Assembly (NCBI GenBank): GCA_964419545.1
Contig: CAYQQU010000099.1
Location: forward strand, 1 to 15,527
DNA from: CAYQQU01 sp964419545
Lineage (GTDB): Bacteria > Bacteroidota > Bacteroidia > Chitinophagales > Saprospiraceae
Direction of reading: 5' to 3'
Length of the DNA stretch: 15,527 nt
Shown: one piece after another, positions 6,885-14,399 of the stretch
Position numbering within the stretch: the first letter of the stretch is position 1
Layout: each line of letters starts with the position of its first letter
Translations under genes and position numbers: made by a program
Notes under the pieces: generated by a model
What the model was told of the DNA's origin: nothing
Databases searched by the model: none
What the model saw: the letters and a program-made list of their open reading frames with translations, nothing else

Positions 6885-9800
6885 ATGTTCTTCCGCTATA
6901 CTTTCCTCATTGCCTTAATCGGGATCGCGCTTCCTACCTGCTCGTGGGCGCAGGAAGTCAAGCCGCAGATCCGGAAAGCTGAAACCTTTCGTTACCAGGT
7001 CCAGCCACAGCAGGCCGACGACCCTCAAACGCCGGTCTTCAACTTGCCGGAGCTCAACCCCAATCCCGGAGCGCCCGGTCCGGTGCGGCCGAGCGTCCAC
7101 AAGCACCACGACGCGGAGGTGGAATTCCTCCTCGACAGTATCAAGCAAGCCATGCGCCGGCGGGTGCTCGCCGATACGGCGACGGTGTTCCTGGAGACCG
7201 AACCGACTTCAAAAACGCCCCTGCTGACGGCGCAGGTGGACCGGGAATTCGAGGGCAACCTGTTCAACGGCTATCGCCCGCCGGATAACGCCATCGCTAT
7301 CTCCGACGCCGGTTACATCGTCTCCATCGTCAATTCCTCCATTTCTTTCAGCCAGGAAAACGGCAACGTCCTGCTCAACTCGCAAAGCCTCAACGACTTT
7401 TTCGATTACCTCAACCTGGCCAACTTCGTCTACGACCCCCGCGTGCTGTACGACCCGACGGCCGACCGCTTCATCATCGTAGCCCTGGCGGGAAACACGC
7501 CGGCCAGCAGCCGCGTGATCGTCAGTTTTTCGCAGGGGCAGAACCCGGCCGACGGATGGTGGAGCTATGTTTTCGAGGGGGACGTGGTGAGCGGTAATGT
7601 CTGGTTCGACTATCCGCAGATCGGCGCGTCGGCGGAAGACCTGTACATCACCGGCAACCTCTACACCGCCAATAACCAATACAGCCAGTCGGTGGTGCTC
7701 CAGATGGACAAAGAGGTGGGATACCAGGGCCAAACGCTCAATTACACCTACTGGTCGAACGTCACCGGCGCCGACGGCTTCGCCGCGGGCAGCCTGAAGC
7801 CGGTGCAGCACGGTTTCGATCAGGGCTACGGTTCGGGCATCTACCTGATCTCGGTGCGCCCTTTCGCCGGCAACCAGCTCAACCTGTTCGAGGTCACAGG
7901 CGATTACGGTACGAACCCCGTACTCAACGTGTACGGCATCAACTGCGACAGCTATGAGATCGGCAGCAATACCGACCAGGCCGGCGCCGCCAGCTTGCTG
8001 GACGTAGGCGACTGCCGCATCCAGATGGCCTATTACGACAACGGCGTCATCCACTACGTTCATCACAACGAATTCACCAACGGCTACAACGGCATCCGCT
8101 ACGGCCGCATCGACGTGGCCGGCCAATCGATCACTTCCGCGAATTTCGGCCTCAACGGCTATGGATACACCTACCCGGTCATCGCGCCCCTGTCCAATAC
8201 GTCAGGCAGCAACGACGTGCTGATGGGCTTTACGCGTTCCAGCGCCAACTCCTTCCCCGAACTGCGCGCCGTGACGATAGAGGGCAATTTCGAATTCTCC
8301 AGCTCCATCAGCCTGAAAGAAGGCGAGACGGGCATGGTGCCCGCCCCGCAGGATAACGTCCAGCGCTGGGGCGACTATTCGGGGATCGCCCGCCGGCACA
8401 ACGCCGCAACGCCTACGGTTTGGGTGTTCGGCTGCTACGGCAAGGGCAATACCTACGGCAACTGGATCGCCGAACTGACTGCTTCCGGCGGCGGTGGCGG
8501 CGGCGGTGACGACTGCAACGACAATCTGCTGACGCTGGAACTGACGCTCGACGAATACGGGAGTGAAACCACCTGGCAGGTGCGCAGCGATAACGGAACG
8601 GTAGTGGATGCCGGCGGGCCGTACCAGGACGGCGCCGACGGGACGGTCGTCACCGAAGAAATCTGCGTGACCGACGGTTGCTATACTTTTGAGATTTTCG
8701 ACGCTTTCGGCGACGGCATCTGCTGCGAGTACGGCAACGGCTCCTACGTATTGCGCGACGCCGGCAATAACACCCTGGCCCAGGGCGGCGCGTTCGCTTC
8801 GAACGAAGCTACCGACTTCTGCCAGCCGGCCGGTGGCGGCGGCGGCGGCAGCACCTGCGAAGGGACTACCACCCTCGCCGAATGCACCGGCGCCTTCGGC
8901 GACGGCAGCGCCAACGACAATTATTCGAACAACCTCAACTGCGGCTGGCTGATCAGCCCGGCCGGCGCTACTTCCATTACGCTCAGTTTCAACAGCTTCG
9001 ATACGGAAACCTGCTGTGATTTCGTCCGCGTTTTTGACGGTACGGACGCCTTCTCGCCGCTGATCGGAGAGTTTTCCGGCAGTACCCTGCCCCAGGCCGT
9101 TACCGGTACTTCCGGCCGGTTGTTCGTCGAATTCACCACCAACGAATCCAATACCGGCGCCGGCTGGAGCGCGAGCTATACCTGTAATACCAATACGACT
9201 ACCCTGGAGGTAAGCCCCGCCAACCTGAGCTTCGCCGCATCCGGCGGCAATCAGAACGCGACGGTTACCGCGGGCGGCAACTGGCAGGCTTCCGCTTCGC
9301 AGGACTGGATTTCGCTCAATGGCAGTGAAACGGCCAACGGCGCCGGCGACGGCGCTTTCCAGGTCGCCGCCGCCGCCAATACCCTGACCAACGCCCGGTC
9401 GGCAACCATCACCGTGGTGAGCGGCGGCCAAACCGCTACGATCAACGTTACCCAGGCCGGCGCGGAAGGCGGTGAGGCGCCCTGGACCACCAGCGTGACC
9501 GGCGACAACCATACCGTGATCCTGCCGGCTACGCTGGATGCTTCCATCGACGGCGCGCCCTTGCAGCCCGGCGATTATGTCGGGTTCTTTTACGAGCACG
9601 ACGGTCAGCTTCACTGCAGCAATTACGTACAATGGACCGGCGCCAATATCTCGGTGGCCGCTTACGGCAACGACGCCGATGCACCCGACAAGAACGGGTT
9701 TGGTATGGGCGAAACCTTCAAAGTACGCATCTACCAGGCCGCTACCGACAACGAGTACGCCGCACAGGTCGCCTACGAGCCGGTGGGCGCGGGCGGCGGG

Positions 9801-11036
9801 CTGGTCACCCATACCGACTCTTACGCCAACGACGGCATCAGCATGGTCGCTTCCCTGACCGCCAGCTCGTCGGTGACCCTGGAAATACCGATCCAGAACG
9901 GCTGGAATATGATCTCGAGCTACGTCATCCCCGCCGAGAACAACATGCTGACGCTGCTGGCGGACATCGCCGACGACATCGCCCTGGTGAAAGACGGAGC
10001 CGGCAGCACCACCATCCCTTCCCTGGATATCAACGCTATCGGCGACTGGCGGCTGGCAGAAGGCTATAAGGTGCGCGCCAACGCCAATACGAGCCTGATC
10101 ATCGAGGGCGCCCAGGCCGATCCGCTGAGCACCGCCGTACCGATCCAGGAAGGCTGGCAGATCATCAGCTACCTGCGCGATCAGCCCGGCGCCGTGGAAG
10201 AACAACTGCAGGCTATCGAGGGCGTAGTGGAAATCGTTAAAAACAATACCGGCCAGAACTACATCCCCGAATGGGGCATCAACACCCTGGGCAACCTGGA
10301 GCCGACACAGGGCTATAAGCTGAAGGCCGACGCCGCCGCCACGCTCTTCTATCCGCAGAATTTCCTGCCCGGCGACGAAGAACAAAAAAATGATAACGAT
10401 CCGATTATCTGGTCGCCGACTCAATATTTCGTGCTCGACAGCAACTTCAACACCGGAAACAACGGCGTGATCGTGGTGCCGGCGGCAGTGCTGGGCGAAA
10501 TCCTCGTACCCGGCGACGAACTGGGCGTCTTTACCGAAGACGGCATCTTGTGCGGCGTAGCGGTCGTGGAAGCGGAGAACTTCGCCATCACCGTATGGGG
10601 CGACGACCCCTCCACTACCGACGTCAAAGAAGGGATGCTGCCCGAGGAATCGTACCAGCTGCGCGCCTGGAAAACCACGGAAGAACTGGAGATCGGTCTG
10701 CAGATGACGCCGGCGCAGGGCGACGGCCGCTACCAGGAAGACGACTTTGAGATCGTGGCCTCGCTCGATATCATGAGCAGCCTGCACGAGGCCGGACCGG
10801 CGACCTATGCGCTGCGCGTCTTCCCCAACCCGGTCGATGAGGAACTGCAGGTGGAAGTGCCGGAGGCGGTAGCGGGATTATTGCTCTACGACGCCCGCGG
10901 CCAATTGCTGCGCAGCTGGCGCAACCTGGCTCCCGGCCGGATGACTATCGGGATGAAGGCGCTGCCCCGTGGTATTTACCTGTTGCGGGCGCAAGCCGGC
11001 GGGCAACAGTGGATGGCAAGGGTGGTGAAAAGGTAA
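6885..11036 (+). CDS. Multidomain secreted protein with T9SS sorting domain (beta-propeller-like, CUB, BACON)
   Basis: The protein has 1383 residues. Signal peptide 1-23 (…LPTCSWAQ) leads to the periplasm. Residues about 105-530 are a beta-propeller-like region (FVYDPRVLYDPTADRFIIVA, WFDYPQIGASAEDLYITGNL). A poly-Gly linker at about 535-541 joins a Cys-rich domain (about 545-645, CYTFEIFDAFGDGICCEYG). A second Gly linker (about 648-653) leads to a CUB domain (about 658-766, LNCGWLISPAGATSITLSF, CCDFVRVFDG). A BACON domain follows at about 772-858 (LEVSPANLSFAASGG, DWISLNG, RSATITVVSGG). Then come two copies of one unnamed beta domain (about 866-990 and 1176-1295) flanking two copies of a shorter repeat with a GWNMISSYV/GWQIISYLR motif. 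The C terminus (about 1306-1383: VFPNPVDEELQVEVPE, YDARGQLL, LPRGIYLLRAQAGG) is a type A T9SS sorting signal, so the protein is exported across the outer membrane and probably attached to the surface. Adhesion or glycan binding is inferred. No catalytic motif was found. Confidence 0.92.
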   Translation: MFFRYTFLIALIGIALPTCSWAQEVKPQIRKAETFRYQVQPQQADDPQTPVFNLPELNPNPGAPGPVRPSVHKHHDAEVEFLLDSIKQAMRRRVLADTATVFLETEPTSKTPLLTAQVDREFEGNLFNGYRPPDNAIAISDAGYIVSIVNSSISFSQENGNVLLNSQSLNDFFDYLNLANFVYDPRVLYDPTADRFIIVALAGNTPASSRVIVSFSQGQNPADGWWSYVFEGDVVSGNVWFDYPQIGASAEDLYITGNLYTANNQYSQSVVLQMDKEVGYQGQTLNYTYWSNVTGADGFAAGSLKPVQHGFDQGYGSGIYLISVRPFAGNQLNLFEVTGDYGTNPVLNVYGINCDSYEIGSNTDQAGAASLLDVGDCRIQMAYYDNGVIHYVHHNEFTNGYNGIRYGRIDVAGQSITSANFGLNGYGYTYPVIAPLSNTSGSNDVLMGFTRSSANSFPELRAVTIEGNFEFSSSISLKEGETGMVPAPQDNVQRWGDYSGIARRHNAATPTVWVFGCYGKGNTYGNWIAELTASGGGGGGGDDCNDNLLTLELTLDEYGSETTWQVRSDNGTVVDAGGPYQDGADGTVVTEEICVTDGCYTFEIFDAFGDGICCEYGNGSYVLRDAGNNTLAQGGAFASNEATDFCQPAGGGGGGSTCEGTTTLAECTGAFGDGSANDNYSNNLNCGWLISPAGATSITLSFNSFDTETCCDFVRVFDGTDAFSPLIGEFSGSTLPQAVTGTSGRLFVEFTTNESNTGAGWSASYTCNTNTTTLEVSPANLSFAASGGNQNATVTAGGNWQASASQDWISLNGSETANGAGDGAFQVAAAANTLTNARSATITVVSGGQTATINVTQAGAEGGEAPWTTSVTGDNHTVILPATLDASIDGAPLQPGDYVGFFYEHDGQLHCSNYVQWTGANISVAAYGNDADAPDKNGFGMGETFKVRIYQAATDNEYAAQVAYEPVGAGGGLVTHTDSYANDGISMVASLTASSSVTLEIPIQNGWNMISSYVIPAENNMLTLLADIADDIALVKDGAGSTTIPSLDINAIGDWRLAEGYKVRANANTSLIIEGAQADPLSTAVPIQEGWQIISYLRDQPGAVEEQLQAIEGVVEIVKNNTGQNYIPEWGINTLGNLEPTQGYKLKADAAATLFYPQNFLPGDEEQKNDNDPIIWSPTQYFVLDSNFNTGNNGVIVVPAAVLGEILVPGDELGVFTEDGILCGVAVVEAENFAITVWGDDPSTTDVKEGMLPEESYQLRAWKTTEELEIGLQMTPAQGDGRYQEDDFEIVASLDIMSSLHEAGPATYALRVFPNPVDEELQVEVPEAVAGLLLYDARGQLLRSWRNLAPGRMTIGMKALPRGIYLLRAQAGGQQWMARVVKR

Positions 11037-11045
11037 CCCGGATTA
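11034..11045 (+). repeat. Partial TAACCCGGATTA repeat at the stop codon of the giant gene
   Basis: TAACCCGGATTA starts with the gene's own TAA stop codon. It matches the first 12 bases of the consensus of the repeats at 121-142, 4471-4492 and 4616-4637; the match ends there. Confidence 0.4.
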
Positions 11046-11560
11046 AAGAGGTCCAAAAATCCAGTCGGCTGGCGCCGATACTGGAGGGCGTCATATTGGA
11101 GCCACAGGAATTGCCGAACGGGGTCGGGCAGTAACGTTCTTTGGTCGTTGGGCTCCCGGTAATGCTGAAGACCAGGTGTTTTCTTAAATCTGGGACGAAA
11201 TACTTTTCCATAAGGTCGAGGATCGAATCGAATATTTCCTGTTTTTTGTCGCGGTAAGCTCTGGAGCTGCGGAGTTTTCAATCCAGGAAGCGGTGATAAT
11301 TGGCCACGGTCAGAAACTCAATGATCTGGTGACCTTCCGGGCAGTCGCCCCCATAATCGGTGATCAGGGACGGAGTGGTAATTACAAGGGCATCAGGGTG
11401 TGTGCGGCGGGGGGCAATTCGAAGCGGTCGAAAACATTTTTGTAAGGTCGCTTTCCGGTATCTGATGACTCTTTAGAATTTCCAGATGTTCTTCAATACC
11501 GAAGTAGAAGTAGTGGTGGCAGGGGTAGGCAGTCAGCCGGCGCATACCCCTTTTGGGCGA
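11040..11560 (-). pseudogene. Broken phytoene-dehydrogenase-like FAD oxidoreductase, C-terminal part
   Basis: Pieces of one protein appear in successive minus-strand frames. RRLTAYPCHHYFYFGIEEHL is followed, after a frame change near 11470, by ESSDTGKRPYKNVFDRFELP; after another near 11385, by ALVITTPSLITDYGGDCPEG and HQIIEFLTVANYHRFLD; then an in-frame TGA (11278-11280), then SRAYRDKKQEIFDSILDLME, KYFVPDLRKHLVFSITGSPT and ERYCPTPFGNSCGSNMTPSS. The order and the final GSPTTKERY…GS-N-TP motif fit the C-terminal region of NAD(P)/FAD-dependent phytoene desaturase-like oxidoreductases. The N-terminal dinucleotide-binding half is absent, and the end abuts the stop codon of the giant gene. With two frameshifts and one stop it cannot make a working enzyme. 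The family call is moderate; the decay is clear. Confidence 0.5.
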
Positions 11561-11580
11561 TGGCTTTGGTGAAGCCACGG

Positions 11581-11762
11581 CTAATGGCGCTGAGTTTTTC
11601 CCTGGTTTCGACCGCCAGTTTCTGCAGCGCTACTTTCTTAATTGCCTTTTTGATGGTCGTCTCCAGGTCTTTGAAGTCGATGGGTTTGGTGACAAAATCA
11701 AAGGCGCCGTGGTTCATGGCGGTGCGGATGTTCTTCAGATTACCATAGGCCGATACCATTCC
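11581..11762 (-). pseudogene. Fragment of a response-regulator receiver domain
   Basis: The minus frame reads MVSAYGNLKNIRTAMNHGAF, then DFVTKPIDFKDLETTIKKAI. This is the last third of a CheY-like receiver domain, including the conserved lysine of the VTKPI loop. The following KLAVETREKLSAI resembles the start of the linker that in Bacteroidota often leads to a SpoIIE-type phosphatase or other output. The first two thirds, with the phosphorylated aspartate, are missing, and the output domain is lost at the other end. On its 5' side it is joined directly to the ATPase fragment at about 11745-11762. It is non-functional by sequence. Confidence 0.6.
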
Positions 11763-12280
11763 GTGATCTGATACCGGTTAAAGAGGATGCTTCGACTTTT
11801 CAGATAGGCTTCCGTTTCGGCTAGCGTGAACGGTTCCAGGAAAATGCGTTTCGTAATGCGGTTGTGCAGCCCTCCCCGGTTGTTGACCACCTGGTCGATC
11901 ATCCAGGAAGCCGCCGAACCGCAGATGACCACCACCATATTCCGGTTGACCGCCCAACTGTTCCAGAAAAATCCCAGCCCGGCCAGGAAGTCTGACTTTT
12001 TGGCTGCCATCCAGGGAACTTCGTCAAAGAAAACCACCTTTTTGGCTGTCTCGGGAAGTGGGTCTAAATAAAGCACCAACATTTGAAAAGCCTCCAGCCA
12101 ATTGACCGGCTTTTTTAAAGGTATCCGGCTTTGCACATACCGGGAAAGGGTAAAATGGAAATGATCCAGTTGTTTTTCCAGATCTGCATCCTGCAAGCCG
12201 GTGACTTCAAAGAGGATGTGCTCCTGGTAAGCTTGCTTGATCAGAAAGGTTTTGCCTACGCGCCTTCTTCCTAAAAAAAT
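11735..12280 (-). pseudogene. Truncated AAA/archaeal-type ATPase (PF01637/DUF234-like)
   Basis: The minus frame after a stop at 12281-12283 reads IFLGRRRVGKTFLIKQAYQE with the Walker A motif GRRRVGKT, then NWLEAFQMLVLYLDPLPETA, Walker B VVFFDEVPWM, the sensor strand MVVVICGSAASWM, and TKRIFLEPFTLAETEAYLKS ending at LFNRYQITEW. This is the well-known bacterial ATPase family with 'GRRRVGKT' and 'FDEVPW' motifs. Intact members begin about 20-25 residues earlier and continue for 150-250 residues after the RYQI segment. Here both are missing: the 5' part is replaced by unrelated sequence, and the 3' part runs into a receiver-domain fragment. Members of this family are variable accessory genes of uncertain function. 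Confidence 0.7.
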
Positions 12281-12316
12281 TTAAGAGCGCATCTGTCTAC
12301 GGGTTTTTTACCAGGT

Positions 12317-12349
12317 AGATGCAAGGCACTTTCGAAGTGCCTTGCATCT
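12317..12349. repeat. Perfect 15-bp hairpin
   Basis: AGATGCAAGGCACTT, loop TCG, and AAGTGCCTTGCATCT form a perfect 15-bp stem. It lies between the truncated ATPase and the small secreted protein gene. On the plus strand it is followed by TTTGCATT, and on the minus strand there is no T run, so it is at best a weak intrinsic terminator for the minus-strand gene upstream; it could equally be a remnant of a repeat element. Confidence 0.6.
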
Positions 12350-12359
12350 TTGCATTCCC

Positions 12360-12733
12360 TTACATTCGGTCCATGATCATTACGCCGTCCTCGCCGCCTC
12401 GTTGGGGGCATTCGTCTTTGACGCGGGTCATCGTCAGTTTGTTGTCGGCAATGGCCAACGATAAACGCCTTTACCTTTACATTCGTTGCCCTCGGTATCC
12501 TGGATGGTTACCTGGTCCCCTTCCACGGTGAAGGTTCCCTTTACCTCTACTTTTCCGTCATTGCCCCAATCCAGGGAGTAGGTGCCATCCTCTGTCATTT
12601 GGGCTTTAATAATAAAGGCGTTGCCTTCCGGGTCGGCGCCTTCTATTTTCCAGGAGCCGGTGAGCGATTGGCCCATCAGGTCGGCAGGAAGCGTGAAAAG
12701 GATCAACAAGGCGATCAATTGAAAAAACTTCAT
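12360..12733 (-). pseudogene. Small secreted protein interrupted by a frameshift
   Basis: The start is ATG 12731-12733: MKFFQLIALLILFTLPADLM, a signal peptide, then SLTGSWKIEGADPEGNAFII, AQMTEDGTYSLDWGNDGKVE, GTFTVEGDQVTIQDTEGNEC, a lipocalin-like small beta protein. The open frame stops at 12434-12436 after GKGVYRWPLPTTN. Shifting the frame by one base at about 12459-12463 instead continues SLAIADNKLTMTRVKDECPQ, RGGEDGVMIMDRM and stops at 12360-12362, giving a natural-looking C terminus. One missing base is the simplest explanation: either a real mutation or a sequencing error. The intact protein would be about 124 residues, exported to the periplasm, function unknown. The longer upstream ATG at 12856 is not used, because the signal peptide would be internal. 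Confidence 0.65.
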
Positions 12734-12875
12734 GGCAAAAAATTTTAATGAATAATGGATTAGTGAAAACAAAATTCGGCGACAAAATGCTCTTGGTCGC
12801 ATTTTGCTGAACAAGCATAAGAAATAAATGCTATTGTTGCATATCAAGCAGAGCACGGGTAGAATTTTTTTATTT

Positions 12876-13046
12876 CAGGAAAAGTAACTACTTAGGTCCC
12901 TCCGATTGAGAGGCGAAAATGCCTGGTTTTGCCCCGGCCCTAAATGGGAGCCCAGGCATTTTCGCCCTTTGCTCCCATTTAGGGTCGGGGCAAACAAAGG
13001 GCGAAAATGCCTTTAAAAGGAGGGACCTAAATAGTTGCCAGGAAAA
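12876..13046. mobile_element. MITE-like element with 8-bp direct repeats and nested hairpins
   Basis: CAGGAAAA occurs at 12876-12883 and again at 13039-13046, directly flanking 12884-13038. The ends of that 155-bp unit are inverted repeats: GTAACTACTTAGGTCCCTCC on the left, and GCAACTATTTAGGTCCCTCC as the reverse complement of the right (18 of 20 match). An 8-bp target duplication and ends beginning GTAA fit the IS66 family, so it may be a miniature derivative; this is inference. Inside are interleaved inverted repeats (12912-12926, 12927-12950, 12952-12966, 12972-12994 and 12996-13011). There is no gene inside. Confidence 0.65.
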
Positions 13047-13078
13047 AACGCAATGTTGCCGGATTCGAACAAGCTGAA

Positions 13079-13201
13079 TGGTGTGTAACACAAGTTCCTT
13101 GTAAAAATTTTTGCTGAGTGCTCAATTTAAAAAGTTGATTTTCAGTAATTAAAAGCGTTTCCTTTCAAGAAAGGATCAGCAAAAATTTTTGTTACACACC
13201 A
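13079..13201. mobile_element. Second palindromic MITE-like element
   Basis: The left end is TGGTGTGTAAC (13079-13089) followed after 13 bases by AAAAATTTTTGCTGA (13103-13117). The right end TCAGCAAAAATTTTT (13176-13190) is directly followed by GTTACACACCA (13191-13201). Both blocks pair perfectly. The left arm has a 13-base insert that is itself a small hairpin (ACAAG-TTC-CTTGT). CTGAAT flanks both sides (13074-13079 and 13202-13207), a possible 6-bp target duplication. The unit sits 20 bases before the start codon of the antiporter gene and carries no gene. Confidence 0.55.
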
Positions 13202-13221
13202 CTGAATAATTCGTTAGCACT

Positions 13222-14283
13222 ATGGCCGTAGCACAATTGGTTTTGGGATTAGCCCTACTCATCATCGGCGCCGAGTTCCTGGTTTCCGGCGCCGTCAGAA
13301 TTGCGGCCCGATTGGGGATTTCCGCATTGGTGATCGGGCTTACGGTCGTTTCTTTTGGAACGAGCACTCCGGAATTGGGCGTCAGTCTTTTATCGGTATC
13401 CGAAGGCAAAGCCGGATTGGCGCTGGGCAATGTAGTAGGGAGTAACATCTTCAACGTACTGTTCATCCTGGGGCTGTCGGCCCTGATTACGCCTTTGGTC
13501 GTCGCCCGGCAGCTGGTCCGCCTGGACGTTCCGGTGATGATCGCCCTGTCGGTCGCCGTCCTGCTCTTGTCCTGGAACGGCCGGCTGGTCTGGTGGGAAG
13601 GCGGGCTTTTGGTTCTTTCCGGCATCGGATATATCGTCTGGCTGGTCGTACAAAGCCGGAAAGAGGAGCAGCCTGCCGGTAGGGAGGAGAAGGGGGCGCA
13701 CAGCCCGAAGAGATTGGTCGTCGATATTTTTTTGGTTTTACTGGGTTTGGGAATGTTGTTTCTCGGAGCCCGGTGGTTGGTGGACGGGGCCGTGGCGATC
13801 GCTACCCGGCTCGGTGTCAGCGACCTGGTGATCGGTTTGACGATCATTGCGCTCGGCACTTCTTTGCCCGAGGTGGCGACCTCCGTTCTGGCGAGCTTTC
13901 GAGGGCAAAAAGACATCGCCGTTGGCAACGTAGTAGGCAGCAATCTGTTTAACCTGTTCTTCATACTCGGCATTTCCGTTTTCTTCAGCGGCCGGGGCAT
14001 TGAAATACCGGCTTCCGCCCTCCAGTTTGATCTGCCCGTCATGATCGCCGTGGCGATTGCCTGCCTGCCCATCTTTTTTACGGGGTACCGGCTCGACCGT
14101 TGGGAAGGATTCATATTCCTGGGTTACTACATCGCCTATTCGGTTTACCTATACCTGTACAGTCAGGAAAGCGAATGGATATCCGCTTTTTCGGCGGCGA
14201 TGCTGTTTTTCTTTTTCCCGTTGACCATTCTGACCCTCCTCATCCTCGTCATTCGGGAATCCGCCGGAAAGAAACCGGGATGA
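13222..14283 (+). CDS. Calcium/sodium antiporter (CaCA family, YrbG type)
   Basis: This 353-residue membrane protein exchanges Ca2+ for Na+ or H+ across the inner membrane. The two family-defining alpha repeats are plain: the first has GTSTPELGVS (46-55, with E51) and GNVVGSNIFN (69-78); the second has GTSLPEVATS (212-221, with E217) and GNVVGSNLFN (235-244). The halves, about 1-145 and 166-310, are internally duplicated in inverted topology, joined by a charged cytoplasmic loop (QSRKEEQPAGREEKGAHSPK, 144-163). About ten membrane segments are evident; the C-terminal hydrophobic extension (about 320-345) adds one. The length is slightly above the YrbG norm of about 325. ATG at 13222 follows the palindromic element at 13079-13201 by 20 bases, so the element must lie in the leader or promoter region. 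Confidence 0.93.
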   Translation: MAVAQLVLGLALLIIGAEFLVSGAVRIAARLGISALVIGLTVVSFGTSTPELGVSLLSVSEGKAGLALGNVVGSNIFNVLFILGLSALITPLVVARQLVRLDVPVMIALSVAVLLLSWNGRLVWWEGGLLVLSGIGYIVWLVVQSRKEEQPAGREEKGAHSPKRLVVDIFLVLLGLGMLFLGARWLVDGAVAIATRLGVSDLVIGLTIIALGTSLPEVATSVLASFRGQKDIAVGNVVGSNLFNLFFILGISVFFSGRGIEIPASALQFDLPVMIAVAIACLPIFFTGYRLDRWEGFIFLGYYIAYSVYLYLYSQESEWISAFSAAMLFFFFPLTILTLLILVIRESAGKKPG

Positions 14284-14399
14284 GCGATTCTCGGCCGTGC
14301 GCCGGGATTTATGACCGGGAAAAGGATACCTTTACCTGTCTGCCGGTAACTTCGCACATTGTCGGCGGTGCTCTTGTTTCCTAATTTCAACAGTAGCTT

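Noticed and set aside
7209..8126. A 305-codon minus-strand frame opposite the propeller region
   Set aside because: Val/Ala/Asp-rich with no motif; it is antisense to a well-supported gene.
8202..10787. An 861-codon open frame on the minus strand opposite the giant T9SS gene
   Set aside because: It is a shadow of the plus-strand gene: the high-GC codon bias leaves the antisense frame without stops, and the translation is a His/Val/Ala-rich string with no domain.
12876..13207. A CRISPR array or tandem repeat
   Set aside because: The repeats are inverted and interleaved, not direct repeats with regular spacers.
13176..14114. A 312-codon minus-strand frame opposite the antiporter
   Set aside because: Ser/Thr/Pro/Arg-rich antisense of membrane codons, and it runs into the palindromic element; not a gene.
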